A stretch of 64,000 nt of DNA from Methylobacter sp. (GTDB lineage Bacteria; Pseudomonadota; Gammaproteobacteria; Methylococcales; Methylomonadaceae). Each line of letters starts with the position of its first letter. Position 1 is the first letter of the stretch. Under the pieces are notes generated by a model. The model saw nothing but the letters and a program-made list of their open reading frames with translations. It was not told the DNA's origin and searched no databases. The stretch covers positions 62,001 to 126,000 of the forward strand of contig JAPLRU010000114.1 in the NCBI GenBank assembly GCA_026399025.1, written 5' to 3'. The translations under genes and the position numbers were made by a program. Shown here piece after piece: positions 39,490 to 47,507 of this stretch.

Positions 39490-39640
39490 CTCCTTCTCCC
39501 TCAGGGAGAAGGTTGGGATGAGGGGAATATAAATAGCATTTTCCTTATTTTGATTTCCCCTCACCCAACCCTCTCCCGCTGGACGACTTGCAAGGATGCA
39601 GGAGGTAGGGCAATGCAGGAGCAATTGCCGAGAGGGCTTT
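39490..39640. repeat. CTCCCTC/GAGGG palindrome carrying a short multi-hairpin element (E2)
   Basis: 'ccttctccctcagggagaagg' is followed by the inverse near 39557-39583 (cccctcacccaaccctctcccgctgg). At 39584-39632 the palindrome is interrupted by a 49-bp copy of the multi-hairpin element: starts CGACTTGCA, contains GGCAAT-gcaggagca-ATTGCC, ends TTGCCGAG. The interval 39335-39737 between glgP and the esterase holds no gene. Confidence 0.8.
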
Positions 39641-39737
39641 ACGTTGCTTTGTCAACTGAGGTATCTATATTTTTATCGCCTTTATTATCCTCCGATAATA
39701 ATTAAAGTTATTTCCGCCAATTACCCGACCACAACGT

Positions 39738-40466
39738 TCAAATATAAAGCGAAGCCATGCGCCGCCAATAATAGCCTCTATGCGCCCTGTCGTCCCAAAT
39801 CGAAAACTGATGGTTAATGCCTTTTTGCGACAAGATTGAGCTTAGCTGTTGGTTGTTTTCTAAAAACGGATCTTCCCGGCCGATCACCAGGGTAATGTCC
39901 ATGGCTCTTAATTTATTTAAGCGTGAGGAGCATTCCAGATTCGGTAGAAAATGGTTAGGGGTATGAAAATAAATATCTTCATTGTAAAAGCCGTCGAAAA
40001 GATCGTTAAAACTTTCTACGCTCAATGTCAAATCGTAACGCCCGGAAAAGGCAACCAGCTTTTTAAAAAAATGGGGGTAGCGAAACGCAATATTGGCGGC
40101 ATGAAATGCGCCAAGGCTGACCCCGTGAGAAATCACGCAATCATGCGGATTCTTGCTGTGCATGAAGGGCAGCACTTCGTTCAAAATGTATTCTTCAAAA
40201 TCGACATGACGCCGAATACGCCCTGAAGGATGGGCCCAACCGCAATAAAAACTTTCGGCATCGACACTGTCGACACAGTAAAGCTGTAGCCAACCTTGTT
40301 CTATCTTGTGCTTTAACGAGTCGACGATGCCTAAATTTTCATACTCGTAAAACCGTCCCAAGCGTGAAGGAAACACGAGGACTTTAGCCCCCGAATGGCC
40401 AAACACCAGCAGTTCCATATCACGCTGCAAGCGATTGCTCCACCACTTGTGATATTCGCGGTTCAT
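39738..40466 (-). CDS. Esterase-family alpha/beta hydrolase
   Basis: 242 residues. The nucleophile elbow is HGVSLGAFHAA near residue 115 (GxSxG), with later acid and histidine candidates in VIGREDPFLENN and DDRAHRGYYW. The sequence resembles the esterase D / antigen 85-like group. Substrate unknown. No signal peptide, so cytosolic. It is followed downstream by nothing on the same strand and preceded (23 bases) by another hydrolase at 40490-41449, suggesting a two-gene unit. Full-length. Confidence 0.8.
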   Translation of the reverse strand: MNREYHKWWSNRLQRDMELLVFGHSGAKVLVFPSRLGRFYEYENLGIVDSLKHKIEQGWLQLYCVDSVDAESFYCGWAHPSGRIRRHVDFEEYILNEVLPFMHSKNPHDCVISHGVSLGAFHAANIAFRYPHFFKKLVAFSGRYDLTLSVESFNDLFDGFYNEDIYFHTPNHFLPNLECSSRLNKLRAMDITLVIGREDPFLENNQQLSSILSQKGINHQFSIWDDRAHRGYYWRRMASLYI

Positions 40467-40489
40467 TTAAATCTCCTAAATTGGTTAAA

Positions 40490-41449
40490 TTATTGGCTGA
40501 GAGAGGCAAAAAAAGCATCGAGTTCGTTAATGAGCTCGTATTCTTGCTGTGCCTGATTTGGATAGTTGTGATGCCCGGCATCCAGGATGAACAGTTGTTT
40601 CGGTCCGGGTAAAGCGTTGTAGATCGCAAACTGTCCGGGCGGAGCGACGTAAGGATCGAATGTTGCGCAGGCGCAATGCATGGGGACGGTAATCCGCTTC
40701 GCCGCCAAGGCTGCATCGTAATAAGCTAAAACTTTAAGCGTCATTTTTTTATGGCTGCAATAAAAGCGCTGAACGCTCTGTGCGCTGCCCTGAGTCGCAA
40801 GCCTTAAGCGTAAGGGATGATGACCGAAGGTGGGCACATTCAAATGCGCTTTGCTGATACGGGATTCACAGGCCAGTGCCAAAGCGCCGATGCCGCCGCC
40901 GAAACTAATGCCCAGATAGCCCAAATGCCCGGCCAGCATCGGAAACAACGACAGCATGGCGCTAACCGCCAGCCACAAATCCTCGACACAACCGCCCAAA
41001 ATATAGCGGTCTTTTCGATCAATATCGTGCAGCACATGCCAACAAGGTTCGGAAGAAATCGGGGGGCGGGCGCTGAGCGCCAAGCCGCGAAAGCAAGGAA
41101 ACAACAACGCCGCATCTTTAAAGGGTAGGTGGTAGTCGGGTTCATCGCGCCCGCCATAACCGTGCCCGACAATAAAACCGCGTTTAATCACCCCGGAAGT
41201 CGGCAGCAATAACCAGCCTCGGATAGGAAAATTATCGGTTGAGGTGTAAGCAATAGCAAAGACGCGCCAGCCCGGTTTGTCTGCATTGATGATTTTTATC
41301 TGCGGCTTGGGATCAACGGTGAGTGCGCGTTGGTAGCGTTTTTGCCAAAAACAGGCAAAATCCTGAGGTTGTTTCGGTGCTTTTACCGCTAATAATCGGT
41401 CTAGCGAATAGCCATAGCTCGGATCGAAATTGTATTTAACGGTATTCAC
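40490..41449 (-). CDS. Acetylxylan esterase / cephalosporin-C deacetylase-like hydrolase
   Basis: 319 residues of the AXE1-type alpha/beta hydrolase group. Seen: RGWLLLP and FIVGHGYGGRDEPD near residues 75-105, the nucleophile elbow GISFGGGIGALALA near residue 185, and the late acid/histidine regions CATFDPYVAPPGQ and DAGHHNYP. These enzymes remove acetyl groups from carbohydrates; the actual substrate cannot be told. Same strand and 23 bases upstream of the second hydrolase. Confidence 0.8.
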   Translation of the reverse strand: MNTVKYNFDPSYGYSLDRLLAVKAPKQPQDFACFWQKRYQRALTVDPKPQIKIINADKPGWRVFAIAYTSTDNFPIRGWLLLPTSGVIKRGFIVGHGYGGRDEPDYHLPFKDAALLFPCFRGLALSARPPISSEPCWHVLHDIDRKDRYILGGCVEDLWLAVSAMLSLFPMLAGHLGYLGISFGGGIGALALACESRISKAHLNVPTFGHHPLRLRLATQGSAQSVQRFYCSHKKMTLKVLAYYDAALAAKRITVPMHCACATFDPYVAPPGQFAIYNALPGPKQLFILDAGHHNYPNQAQQEYELINELDAFFASLSQ

Positions 41450-41608
41450 TGGGTCTTTTATATTGTCTGAAATTAATGCCCACTCCTTAAAAGCACGGCG
41501 TTTTATAACACAGTCATTATTACAGAATTATTTACTTTGAGTCGCTGCCCGACATTTAGGTTGCCAACTTAAAGCCATGCCGCAAGGTTCCCAAGGACCA
41601 ATTAATTA

Positions 41609-41847
41609 TAGAGTCCGAAGTGAATAAAGCGACAGCGTTCCCACGCTCCGGCGCACTGCCATTAAGTTAAGGATGGACAGTCCCTTCTCCCTCCGGGACA
41701 AATCCGCCGGGAGCGGATTTGCACTCGCCCGTAGGGTGCTGGACAGGAGAGTCCAGCATGATTAGGTTAGGATGAGGGGATCAAATAAGGCTTTTTTCCT
41801 TATTTTTATTCTCCAGAGGGAGCTTTTTTCTTAACTTAATGGCAGTG
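41609..41847. repeat. Composite of nested palindromic repeats with multi-hairpin element E6
   Basis: Three layers are visible. 41609-41654 repeats 1285-1330 with two mismatches. An exact 18-bp inverted repeat, cactgccattaagttaag at 41654-41671 and its inverse at 41830-41847, encloses a CTCCCTC/GAGGG palindrome (41681 to about 41824). That palindrome is split at 41699-41763 by element E6: stem B AAATCCGC-cggga-GCGGATTT (41700-41720), CCC-gta-GGG (41728-41736), stem A TGCTGGAC-aggaga-GTCCAGCA (41737-41758). The region 41450-41899 has no gene. Confidence 0.8.
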
Positions 41848-41899
41848 ACGCTCAGGCGTCAATGGAACGCCGATAACGCCGACGGTGCACACGGATAAA

Positions 41900-44800
41900 C
41901 TATTCTTGATAGCAAAGCGATGTCTTCCATTCCTCCGGCATTTGCCATGCCTTCACCCAGGCGGCAAGTTCGGAGGCGGGCATGGGCTTGGCAATACCGT
42001 AACCTTGGGCCAAATAACAGCCCATATGCAACAGCGCAATGCCGTGCTCAAGCGATTCCACGCCCTCGGCGATGACTTGTCGGCGGAACGATTCGGCCAA
42101 ACCGATAACGCCTTGCACAATTGCTAAATCGTCTTCGTCTTCGAGCATATCGCGGACAAAAGTCTGGTCGATTTTTAATGTTTCGACCGACAGATGTTTG
42201 AGGTAACTCAATGAGGAATAGCCGGTGCCGAAATCGTCCAACGCAAATTGTACGCCTAAGGCTTGACAGTCTTTAATCACTTGAGAAGTCAGCGATAGAT
42301 CGGATAAGGCTTGGGTTTCCAGTATCTCCAGTTCGAAATAGGCCGGTTTGATAGTCGGGTGGCGTTCAAAGGCGTAATACAGTTGCAGCACAAAATCGTC
42401 GGCTTGCAGCGATCGGGCGGTGATATTGACGCTGATTTGGAGTTGCAGCCCCAAACCTTGCCAAATTTCCATATGCTGCAAGGCTTTGTCGATAACCCAC
42501 GCATCGAGTTTGGTCGCAGTCTCATGATTTTCCAGCAACGGCAGAAAAGCGCAGGGCATCAGCAGGCCGCATTCAGGGTGGCGCCAGCGTATCAACGCTT
42601 CCGCACCGAATACCGTGCCTTGCTGCATATCGACTTTAGGTTGGAAAAAAAGTTCGAATTCTTCGTTGATAAAGGCCTGATCAATGCGGTTTAAAGCTTC
42701 GCGATGGGCATGAAGCTGACGATCCAGCTCCAGGTTATAAATATGAAAACAGTTTTTTCCTTCTTGTTTGGCCTGATACATGGCCTGATCGGCATGTCGT
42801 AACAGGGTATCCGGGTCGGTGTCATCTTCGGGGTAAATACTGATGCCGATACTGGCCGATACGCAAATAGCCTGGCTCTGCAACATAACCGGCTCACTGA
42901 TGACTTGCAGCAAACGGTGCAAGGTTATTTCGCAATCTTCAACCTTGTCCAATCCCAACAGCAAAAATACAAACTCATCGCCGCCTAAACGGGCGATGGT
43001 ATCGCCTTCGCGCAAGGCATTTTTGATGCGCCGGGCAATTTCGATCAGGAGCTGGTCGCCCGCTTCATGACCCAATTTATCGTTAACCGGTTTAAAGCTG
43101 TCCAGATCAAGATAACCGACCGCCATTAAGCAATGATCGCGTTTGGTTTGGGCGAATGCCAAACGCATGCGATCGGCCAATAAAATCCGGTTGGGTACGC
43201 CGGTCAGGGGGTCGTAGTGGGCAATCAGTTCTAACTTTCGTTCATGCTCTTTAAGCTGGGTAATGTCGGAAGAGGTGCCGATGTAATGGGTGATTTTTCC
43301 CTGCTTGTCGGTGACCGCCGAAATGGTCAGCCACTCGGCAAATATCTCGCCGCTTTTTTTGCGGTTCCACACTTCTCCGCGCCAGTAACCCTGCCGATCG
43401 ATCGATTGCCACATGGTCCGGTAAAAATCGGCATCGTGTAGTCCGGATTTGAGCAGGTTGGGTTTTTTTCCCAGCGCTTCGTCTCGCGAGTATTCGGTAA
43501 TGCTGCTGAACGCCGGATTGACGTCGACAATAGTGCGCTGGGCATCGGTAATGAGAATGCCTTCCTGAGTGTTGGCAAAAACGCTGGCGGCCATATGCTG
43601 TGCCGCTTCACTCCTTTTTCGCCGGTTGATTTCGCGCCGTAGTCGTAGATTCCAACCGGCAATAAGCGTTAGCAACAGTAGCGCCGTGATGGCATAAAGC
43701 AGAACGGTCCGCGTTTTTACCCCGGACTCGTATCTCAAACTCATCCATCGATTATGGATGGCTTCCTTTTCAGACTGCGGGATGTCGGCCAGCGCTTTAG
43801 TCAGCAGACCGGCCAACTCGGGATTCGCCTTCGTCGCGGCCATGCGATGCAGGCTTTTATAATTGGTGTCGCCGGAAAAGCTGAGGTTAAGCATACCTTC
43901 CCGTTTAACCGCATAATTTGCCGAAGCGGCGTCGCCAACATAGGCGCTGACCTCGCCGCGGCTGAGCAGAGTCAAAGCTTCGTGTACATTGGCGACGGGA
44001 ACCAGCCTAATTTCAGGATGATCATGCATCAACAATTCCTGCATGAAGTAGCTCTTTTCCACGGTTACCCGCTTACCGTTCAGGCGTTCCAGGGTACCGA
44101 TAAAGCCGTTGTTGCTATCGCCGATAATGATGGCCGGGGTGTTCAGATAGGCGTCGGTGAAGATTAAATAGCGCTCGCGTTCGGGAGTCTGATTAGCGTT
44201 GGAAAGCATATCCAGGTCGCCGCGTTGCGCCATTTCAATAATTTCAGCCCAGGATTTATTCTTCACAATGTCGAATTTCACGCCCAGTCGTTGTTCGATC
44301 AAGGCCATATAGTCGGCGCTCAGGCCGAGGTAATTGCCCTTGGCGTCAATCCATTCGTAGGGGGCAAAATCCCGGTCTATGCCTACGCGAACAACCGGAT
44401 GCGCTTGCAGCCAGGCATTTTCCTCCGGGCTGAAATTCAGCTTGCCCGGCTTTATTTGATCGTAAATAAAACCCTCCAGATGATCGGTCGAACCGATCAA
44501 ACCCAGTTGCCGGTAAGTCTCGACAATACGGTGAAAGCGTTTGATATCGGTGTGACCGATGGGAACGGTCTCCGGCAAGATCATCTTTTGCGTTTCTTGC
44601 GCCTCAAAACGCAAGTGTTCGGCGGAAAGCCGGTGCTTGGGATTGTATTTCTCAAGGATAATTCGGATCAGTTCGTCCTGATGTTTGAGCGCGTAATCCC
44701 AACCTTTGAGCGAGGCGCGCAGGAACCGTTGAACTCTTTCCGGATGCCGCTTTATCTCCTGTTCCGTGGTGAACAGATTATCGCTCAGAAAATCCACCCC

Positions 44801-45436
44801 ATAACTTCTAGGATCAATGATGTTGATTTCGATGCCGCGCGTTTTGAAGTAATCAACTTGGTCGGTTAAATAGCCAATCAAAACATCGGTTTTTCCGCTA
44901 ATCAGGTCGTCGGGATTAAAGGAGTTTGGCAAATGGGTGAACGCGGCGGTAGAAACGCCGGTTTCATACAGCATCGCAAGCAACGGCGCATTGTCGTAAG
45001 TGTCTTCCATGACCCGCTTGCCCTTTAACTCGTAAGGGCTGACGATGCCGGACGCCTTTAAACTAAGATACACCAGCGGACTGTGCTGAAAAATGGACGC
45101 CAAGACCACGACCGGCTTGCCGTCAAGCCGCTGTTCCAGCAGGCTGGTATCGGCTACGCCGTATTGGGATTCATCTTTTAGAACCTGCTCAATGTTACTG
45201 ATGCCGGGAGTGCGTTCATGAAGCGTGACATCCAATTGTTCTTCCGCATAAAAGCCTTTTTCTTTGGCCGCATAGTAACCGGCAAACTGGAAAGAATGTA
45301 ACCACTTGAGTTGTATAGAGACCTTTTCGGCCGGCTGTGCGGGTGCCGCCGATAAAAGAGAGGAACAAAGCGCCAGACCTAATAAAGTAAACAGCCGGAA
45401 CAAGGGCATAAGCATCAGTATGGGGAAATGTGTCAT
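41900..45436 (-). CDS. Periplasmic-sensor diguanylate cyclase/phosphodiesterase
   Basis: 1178 residues. A signal sequence or anchor (about 7-30) is followed by an NMT1/ThiY-like binding domain (about 38-330, IQLKWLHSFQFAGYYAAKEKG), then a family-3 solute-binding domain (about 348-565), one membrane helix (about 577-597), a PAS domain (about 615-725), GGDEF (active GGDEF at 818-822, I-site REGD at 809-812) and EAL (E946-A947-L948, DDFGTGYSSL at 1067-1076). Both cyclic di-GMP sites look complete. It probably reads a small periplasmic molecule, perhaps pyrimidine- or amino-acid-like, and sets cyclic di-GMP. Two binding domains in series are unusual. Confidence 0.92.
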   Translation of the reverse strand: MTHFPILMLMPLFRLFTLLGLALCSSLLSAAPAQPAEKVSIQLKWLHSFQFAGYYAAKEKGFYAEEQLDVTLHERTPGISNIEQVLKDESQYGVADTSLLEQRLDGKPVVVLASIFQHSPLVYLSLKASGIVSPYELKGKRVMEDTYDNAPLLAMLYETGVSTAAFTHLPNSFNPDDLISGKTDVLIGYLTDQVDYFKTRGIEINIIDPRSYGVDFLSDNLFTTEQEIKRHPERVQRFLRASLKGWDYALKHQDELIRIILEKYNPKHRLSAEHLRFEAQETQKMILPETVPIGHTDIKRFHRIVETYRQLGLIGSTDHLEGFIYDQIKPGKLNFSPEENAWLQAHPVVRVGIDRDFAPYEWIDAKGNYLGLSADYMALIEQRLGVKFDIVKNKSWAEIIEMAQRGDLDMLSNANQTPERERYLIFTDAYLNTPAIIIGDSNNGFIGTLERLNGKRVTVEKSYFMQELLMHDHPEIRLVPVANVHEALTLLSRGEVSAYVGDAASANYAVKREGMLNLSFSGDTNYKSLHRMAATKANPELAGLLTKALADIPQSEKEAIHNRWMSLRYESGVKTRTVLLYAITALLLLTLIAGWNLRLRREINRRKRSEAAQHMAASVFANTQEGILITDAQRTIVDVNPAFSSITEYSRDEALGKKPNLLKSGLHDADFYRTMWQSIDRQGYWRGEVWNRKKSGEIFAEWLTISAVTDKQGKITHYIGTSSDITQLKEHERKLELIAHYDPLTGVPNRILLADRMRLAFAQTKRDHCLMAVGYLDLDSFKPVNDKLGHEAGDQLLIEIARRIKNALREGDTIARLGGDEFVFLLLGLDKVEDCEITLHRLLQVISEPVMLQSQAICVSASIGISIYPEDDTDPDTLLRHADQAMYQAKQEGKNCFHIYNLELDRQLHAHREALNRIDQAFINEEFELFFQPKVDMQQGTVFGAEALIRWRHPECGLLMPCAFLPLLENHETATKLDAWVIDKALQHMEIWQGLGLQLQISVNITARSLQADDFVLQLYYAFERHPTIKPAYFELEILETQALSDLSLTSQVIKDCQALGVQFALDDFGTGYSSLSYLKHLSVETLKIDQTFVRDMLEDEDDLAIVQGVIGLAESFRRQVIAEGVESLEHGIALLHMGCYLAQGYGIAKPMPASELAAWVKAWQMPEEWKTSLCYQE

Positions 45437-45569
45437 TTTAGCATTTTGCTATCGAATAGTACGCTTGTCATTTAATGCTTACACTTTTTCTAACGACCAA
45501 ATTTTGATTTTGAAGCAAATGCCCCTATAGTTGCCTAACAAAAATCATTAATCCTTTAGAGAGTACACC

Positions 45570-46607
45570 ATGCAACATTTTCGTCTTTCTTTTATCGTCA
45601 CGGCCGTTTGCTTGGCGGCCGCATTTTATTGGGGTGGCATATCGTCGCCGCAGTCCTTTTATTACGGGGGAATGATGGGCGTATTTATCGCCGTCATCCT
45701 GGGCGTGCTTGAAGTCAGCTTATCCTTCGATAACGCGGTTGTTAATGCAGCAATCCTAAAGCGGATGGATGAGCGTTGGCAGAAATATTTTTTAACCTGG
45801 GGGATTTTGATTGCCGTTTTCGGTATGCGTTTGTTGTTTCCTATCGTGATCGTCTCGGCGGCGACCGGCATCGATTTTATGGGCGTCACCAAGATGGCGT
45901 TAAACGATACCGCGACTTATGCCGAACATTTAGAAGCCTCGCATGTGCAAATCGCGGCATTCGGCGGCATGTTTTTGCTGATGGTGTTTTATTCGTTCAT
46001 CTTCGATGAAACCAAGGAACTGCATTGGCTGGGCTATATCGAAGAGAAAATGGCTTCATTCGGCAAGCTTGAAGCGATTGAAATTATCATGGCCTTAGGA
46101 CCGTTGCTGATTATCCAAAACTATCTGCCTCAGGAAATCCGCTTGGACGCGCTGGTGGCCGGTGTAAGCGGAGTGATTTTGTTCGTTATCGTGGATAGCT
46201 TGGCGGCTTTGTTCGAGCATGAGGAAGAAGGCGAGGAAGTCGTCGCGGTGCTCAAAAAAAGCGGCCTGATGAGCTTTATTTATCTTGAAGTGCTGGACGC
46301 GTCGTTTTCATTTGACGGCGTGATCGGCGCGTTTGCAATTACTCAGGATGTGGTCATTATTATGCTGGGTCTGGCTATCGGTGCAATGTTTGTACGAAGC
46401 CTGACGGTTTATCTGGTGCGGAAGGGCACCTTGGATGAATATGTGTTTCTGGAGCACGGCGCGCATTATGCGATTGGGGTGCTGGCGGGTATCATGCTGG
46501 TCAGTATGACCCATCATATTCCTGAAGTTATCACCGGTTTGACTGGCGCTATCTTAATAGCATTATCGGTATTTTCGTCAATCCGTTACCGGAAACGGAT
46601 GGCTTGA
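45570..46607 (+). CDS. TerC-like membrane protein (DUF475)
   Basis: 345 residues with about nine membrane helices. The paired acidic motifs of the TerC superfamily are present: VSLSFDNAVVNAA near residue 50 and LDASFSFDGVIGA near residue 245, plus FIFDETKELHWLG. TerC-type proteins are linked to tellurite resistance and manganese export; for this subgroup (DUF475) the substrate is not known to me. An AGAGAG ribosome-binding site precedes the ATG. Stands alone, divergent from the large cyclic di-GMP sensor. Confidence 0.85.
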   Translation: MQHFRLSFIVTAVCLAAAFYWGGISSPQSFYYGGMMGVFIAVILGVLEVSLSFDNAVVNAAILKRMDERWQKYFLTWGILIAVFGMRLLFPIVIVSAATGIDFMGVTKMALNDTATYAEHLEASHVQIAAFGGMFLLMVFYSFIFDETKELHWLGYIEEKMASFGKLEAIEIIMALGPLLIIQNYLPQEIRLDALVAGVSGVILFVIVDSLAALFEHEEEGEEVVAVLKKSGLMSFIYLEVLDASFSFDGVIGAFAITQDVVIIMLGLAIGAMFVRSLTVYLVRKGTLDEYVFLEHGAHYAIGVLAGIMLVSMTHHIPEVITGLTGAILIALSVFSSIRYRKRMA

Positions 46608-46620
46608 TTTTCGGTTTCCT

Positions 46621-46666
46621 GCCGCTGCTCGTTGGTCGAGCCAAGTCGAAGCCAACGAGCAGCGGC
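46621..46666 (+). terminator. Strong inverted repeat after the TerC-like gene
   Basis: GCCGCTGCTCGTTGG (46621-46635) pairs perfectly with CCAACGAGCAGCGGC (46652-46666) around a 16-base loop, 14 bases after the stop codon; 'tttgtt' follows. Intrinsic terminator or repeat-derived hairpin. The rest of 46667-47166 holds no gene that I can support. Confidence 0.6.
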
Positions 46667-47166
46667 GGCTTTGTTAAATCTACGCGCGTTTAAGCGATTG
46701 ACCAATTCTACAATTTTACCAATTGAGCCGGCTTTTCGTGTGATCTTGTCGTTAGCGGCTAACTCGCTATAAAAAATCTCTCCGGCGGGAACTTTTCGAT
46801 TTTATGTTTGGCAAAGAGCCTAAGCTATCGGATAGCTCATTCCAGAGCTTGCCAATGGTGGCTTTCATTTGACTGTTCGATTGCCTGCTCATTATGCCGG
46901 TAAAGGTCATTCACCGGCCAATCCGGCTTTGAGCGAGAACAGCATCTCCAACACAATGGGTTATCAACGCATGTGCTATTCGATACTTTATTCGAGAGCA
47001 ATGCGGCGTCAGTAATCGCAAGCCTGACAGCTTTTAATAAGATATTGGGACGAAACGGTGGGCGTGGTTTATCCTCTGTTCGACAATGTTGTGCGGTACA
47101 GAGAAAATTACTCTCCACGTTTTGCTGGAAAACGGGTAGAATCAATAACAGAGGGATATAATCGAA

Positions 47167-47253
47167 TGGTGCCGAGGAGAGGACTTGAACCTCCACGGGG
47201 TTGCCCCCACCAGCACCTGAAGCTGGCGTGTCTACCAATTTCACCACCTCGGC
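47167..47253 (-). tRNA. tRNA-Leu (anticodon CAG)
   Basis: On the minus strand GCCGAGG (47247-47253) pairs with CCTCGGC (47171-47177), followed by discriminator A and an encoded CCA (47167-47169). The anticodon stem CCAGC/GCTGG holds the loop TTCAGGT, with CAG complementary to 47217-47219. The long variable arm (TGGGGGCAACCCCGT) and the T-arm GGTTCAAGTCC mark a class II leucine tRNA. It reads CUG codons. Confidence 0.97.
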
Positions 47254-47507
47254 AGAGGCTAGCTGTAAAAGCTAAAGTGAGCGCGCACTATACCCACCCT
47301 CCCTGATTTTGTCAATTAAGCATAAAGTTTTTTATCTAAACCAGCATGATTTTCAAGTTAGGCGCACTAACCTTAACTTGAACCAACGGAGAAAAGTTTT
47401 TTGCTTAAACCCCAAAAACTTTTCTCTTTCAATCCTAATCGATATACTAAGCCTATACATTTAACGCGGGTTTATGGTATCCCATTTCCTTTATTTGATT
47501 ATTTATA

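Noticed and set aside
45437-45569. Possible manganese (yybP-ykoY) riboswitch before the TerC-like gene
   Set aside because: The leader is short and lacks the conserved paired loops of that riboswitch.
46690-46735. Sequence resembling a tRNA D-arm (caattggtaaaattgtag on the minus strand)
   Set aside because: No acceptor or anticodon stem can be formed around it.
46837-47247. 136-codon open frame on the minus strand
   Set aside because: It starts inside tRNA-Leu and its first residues are a translation of that tRNA; no ribosome-binding site.
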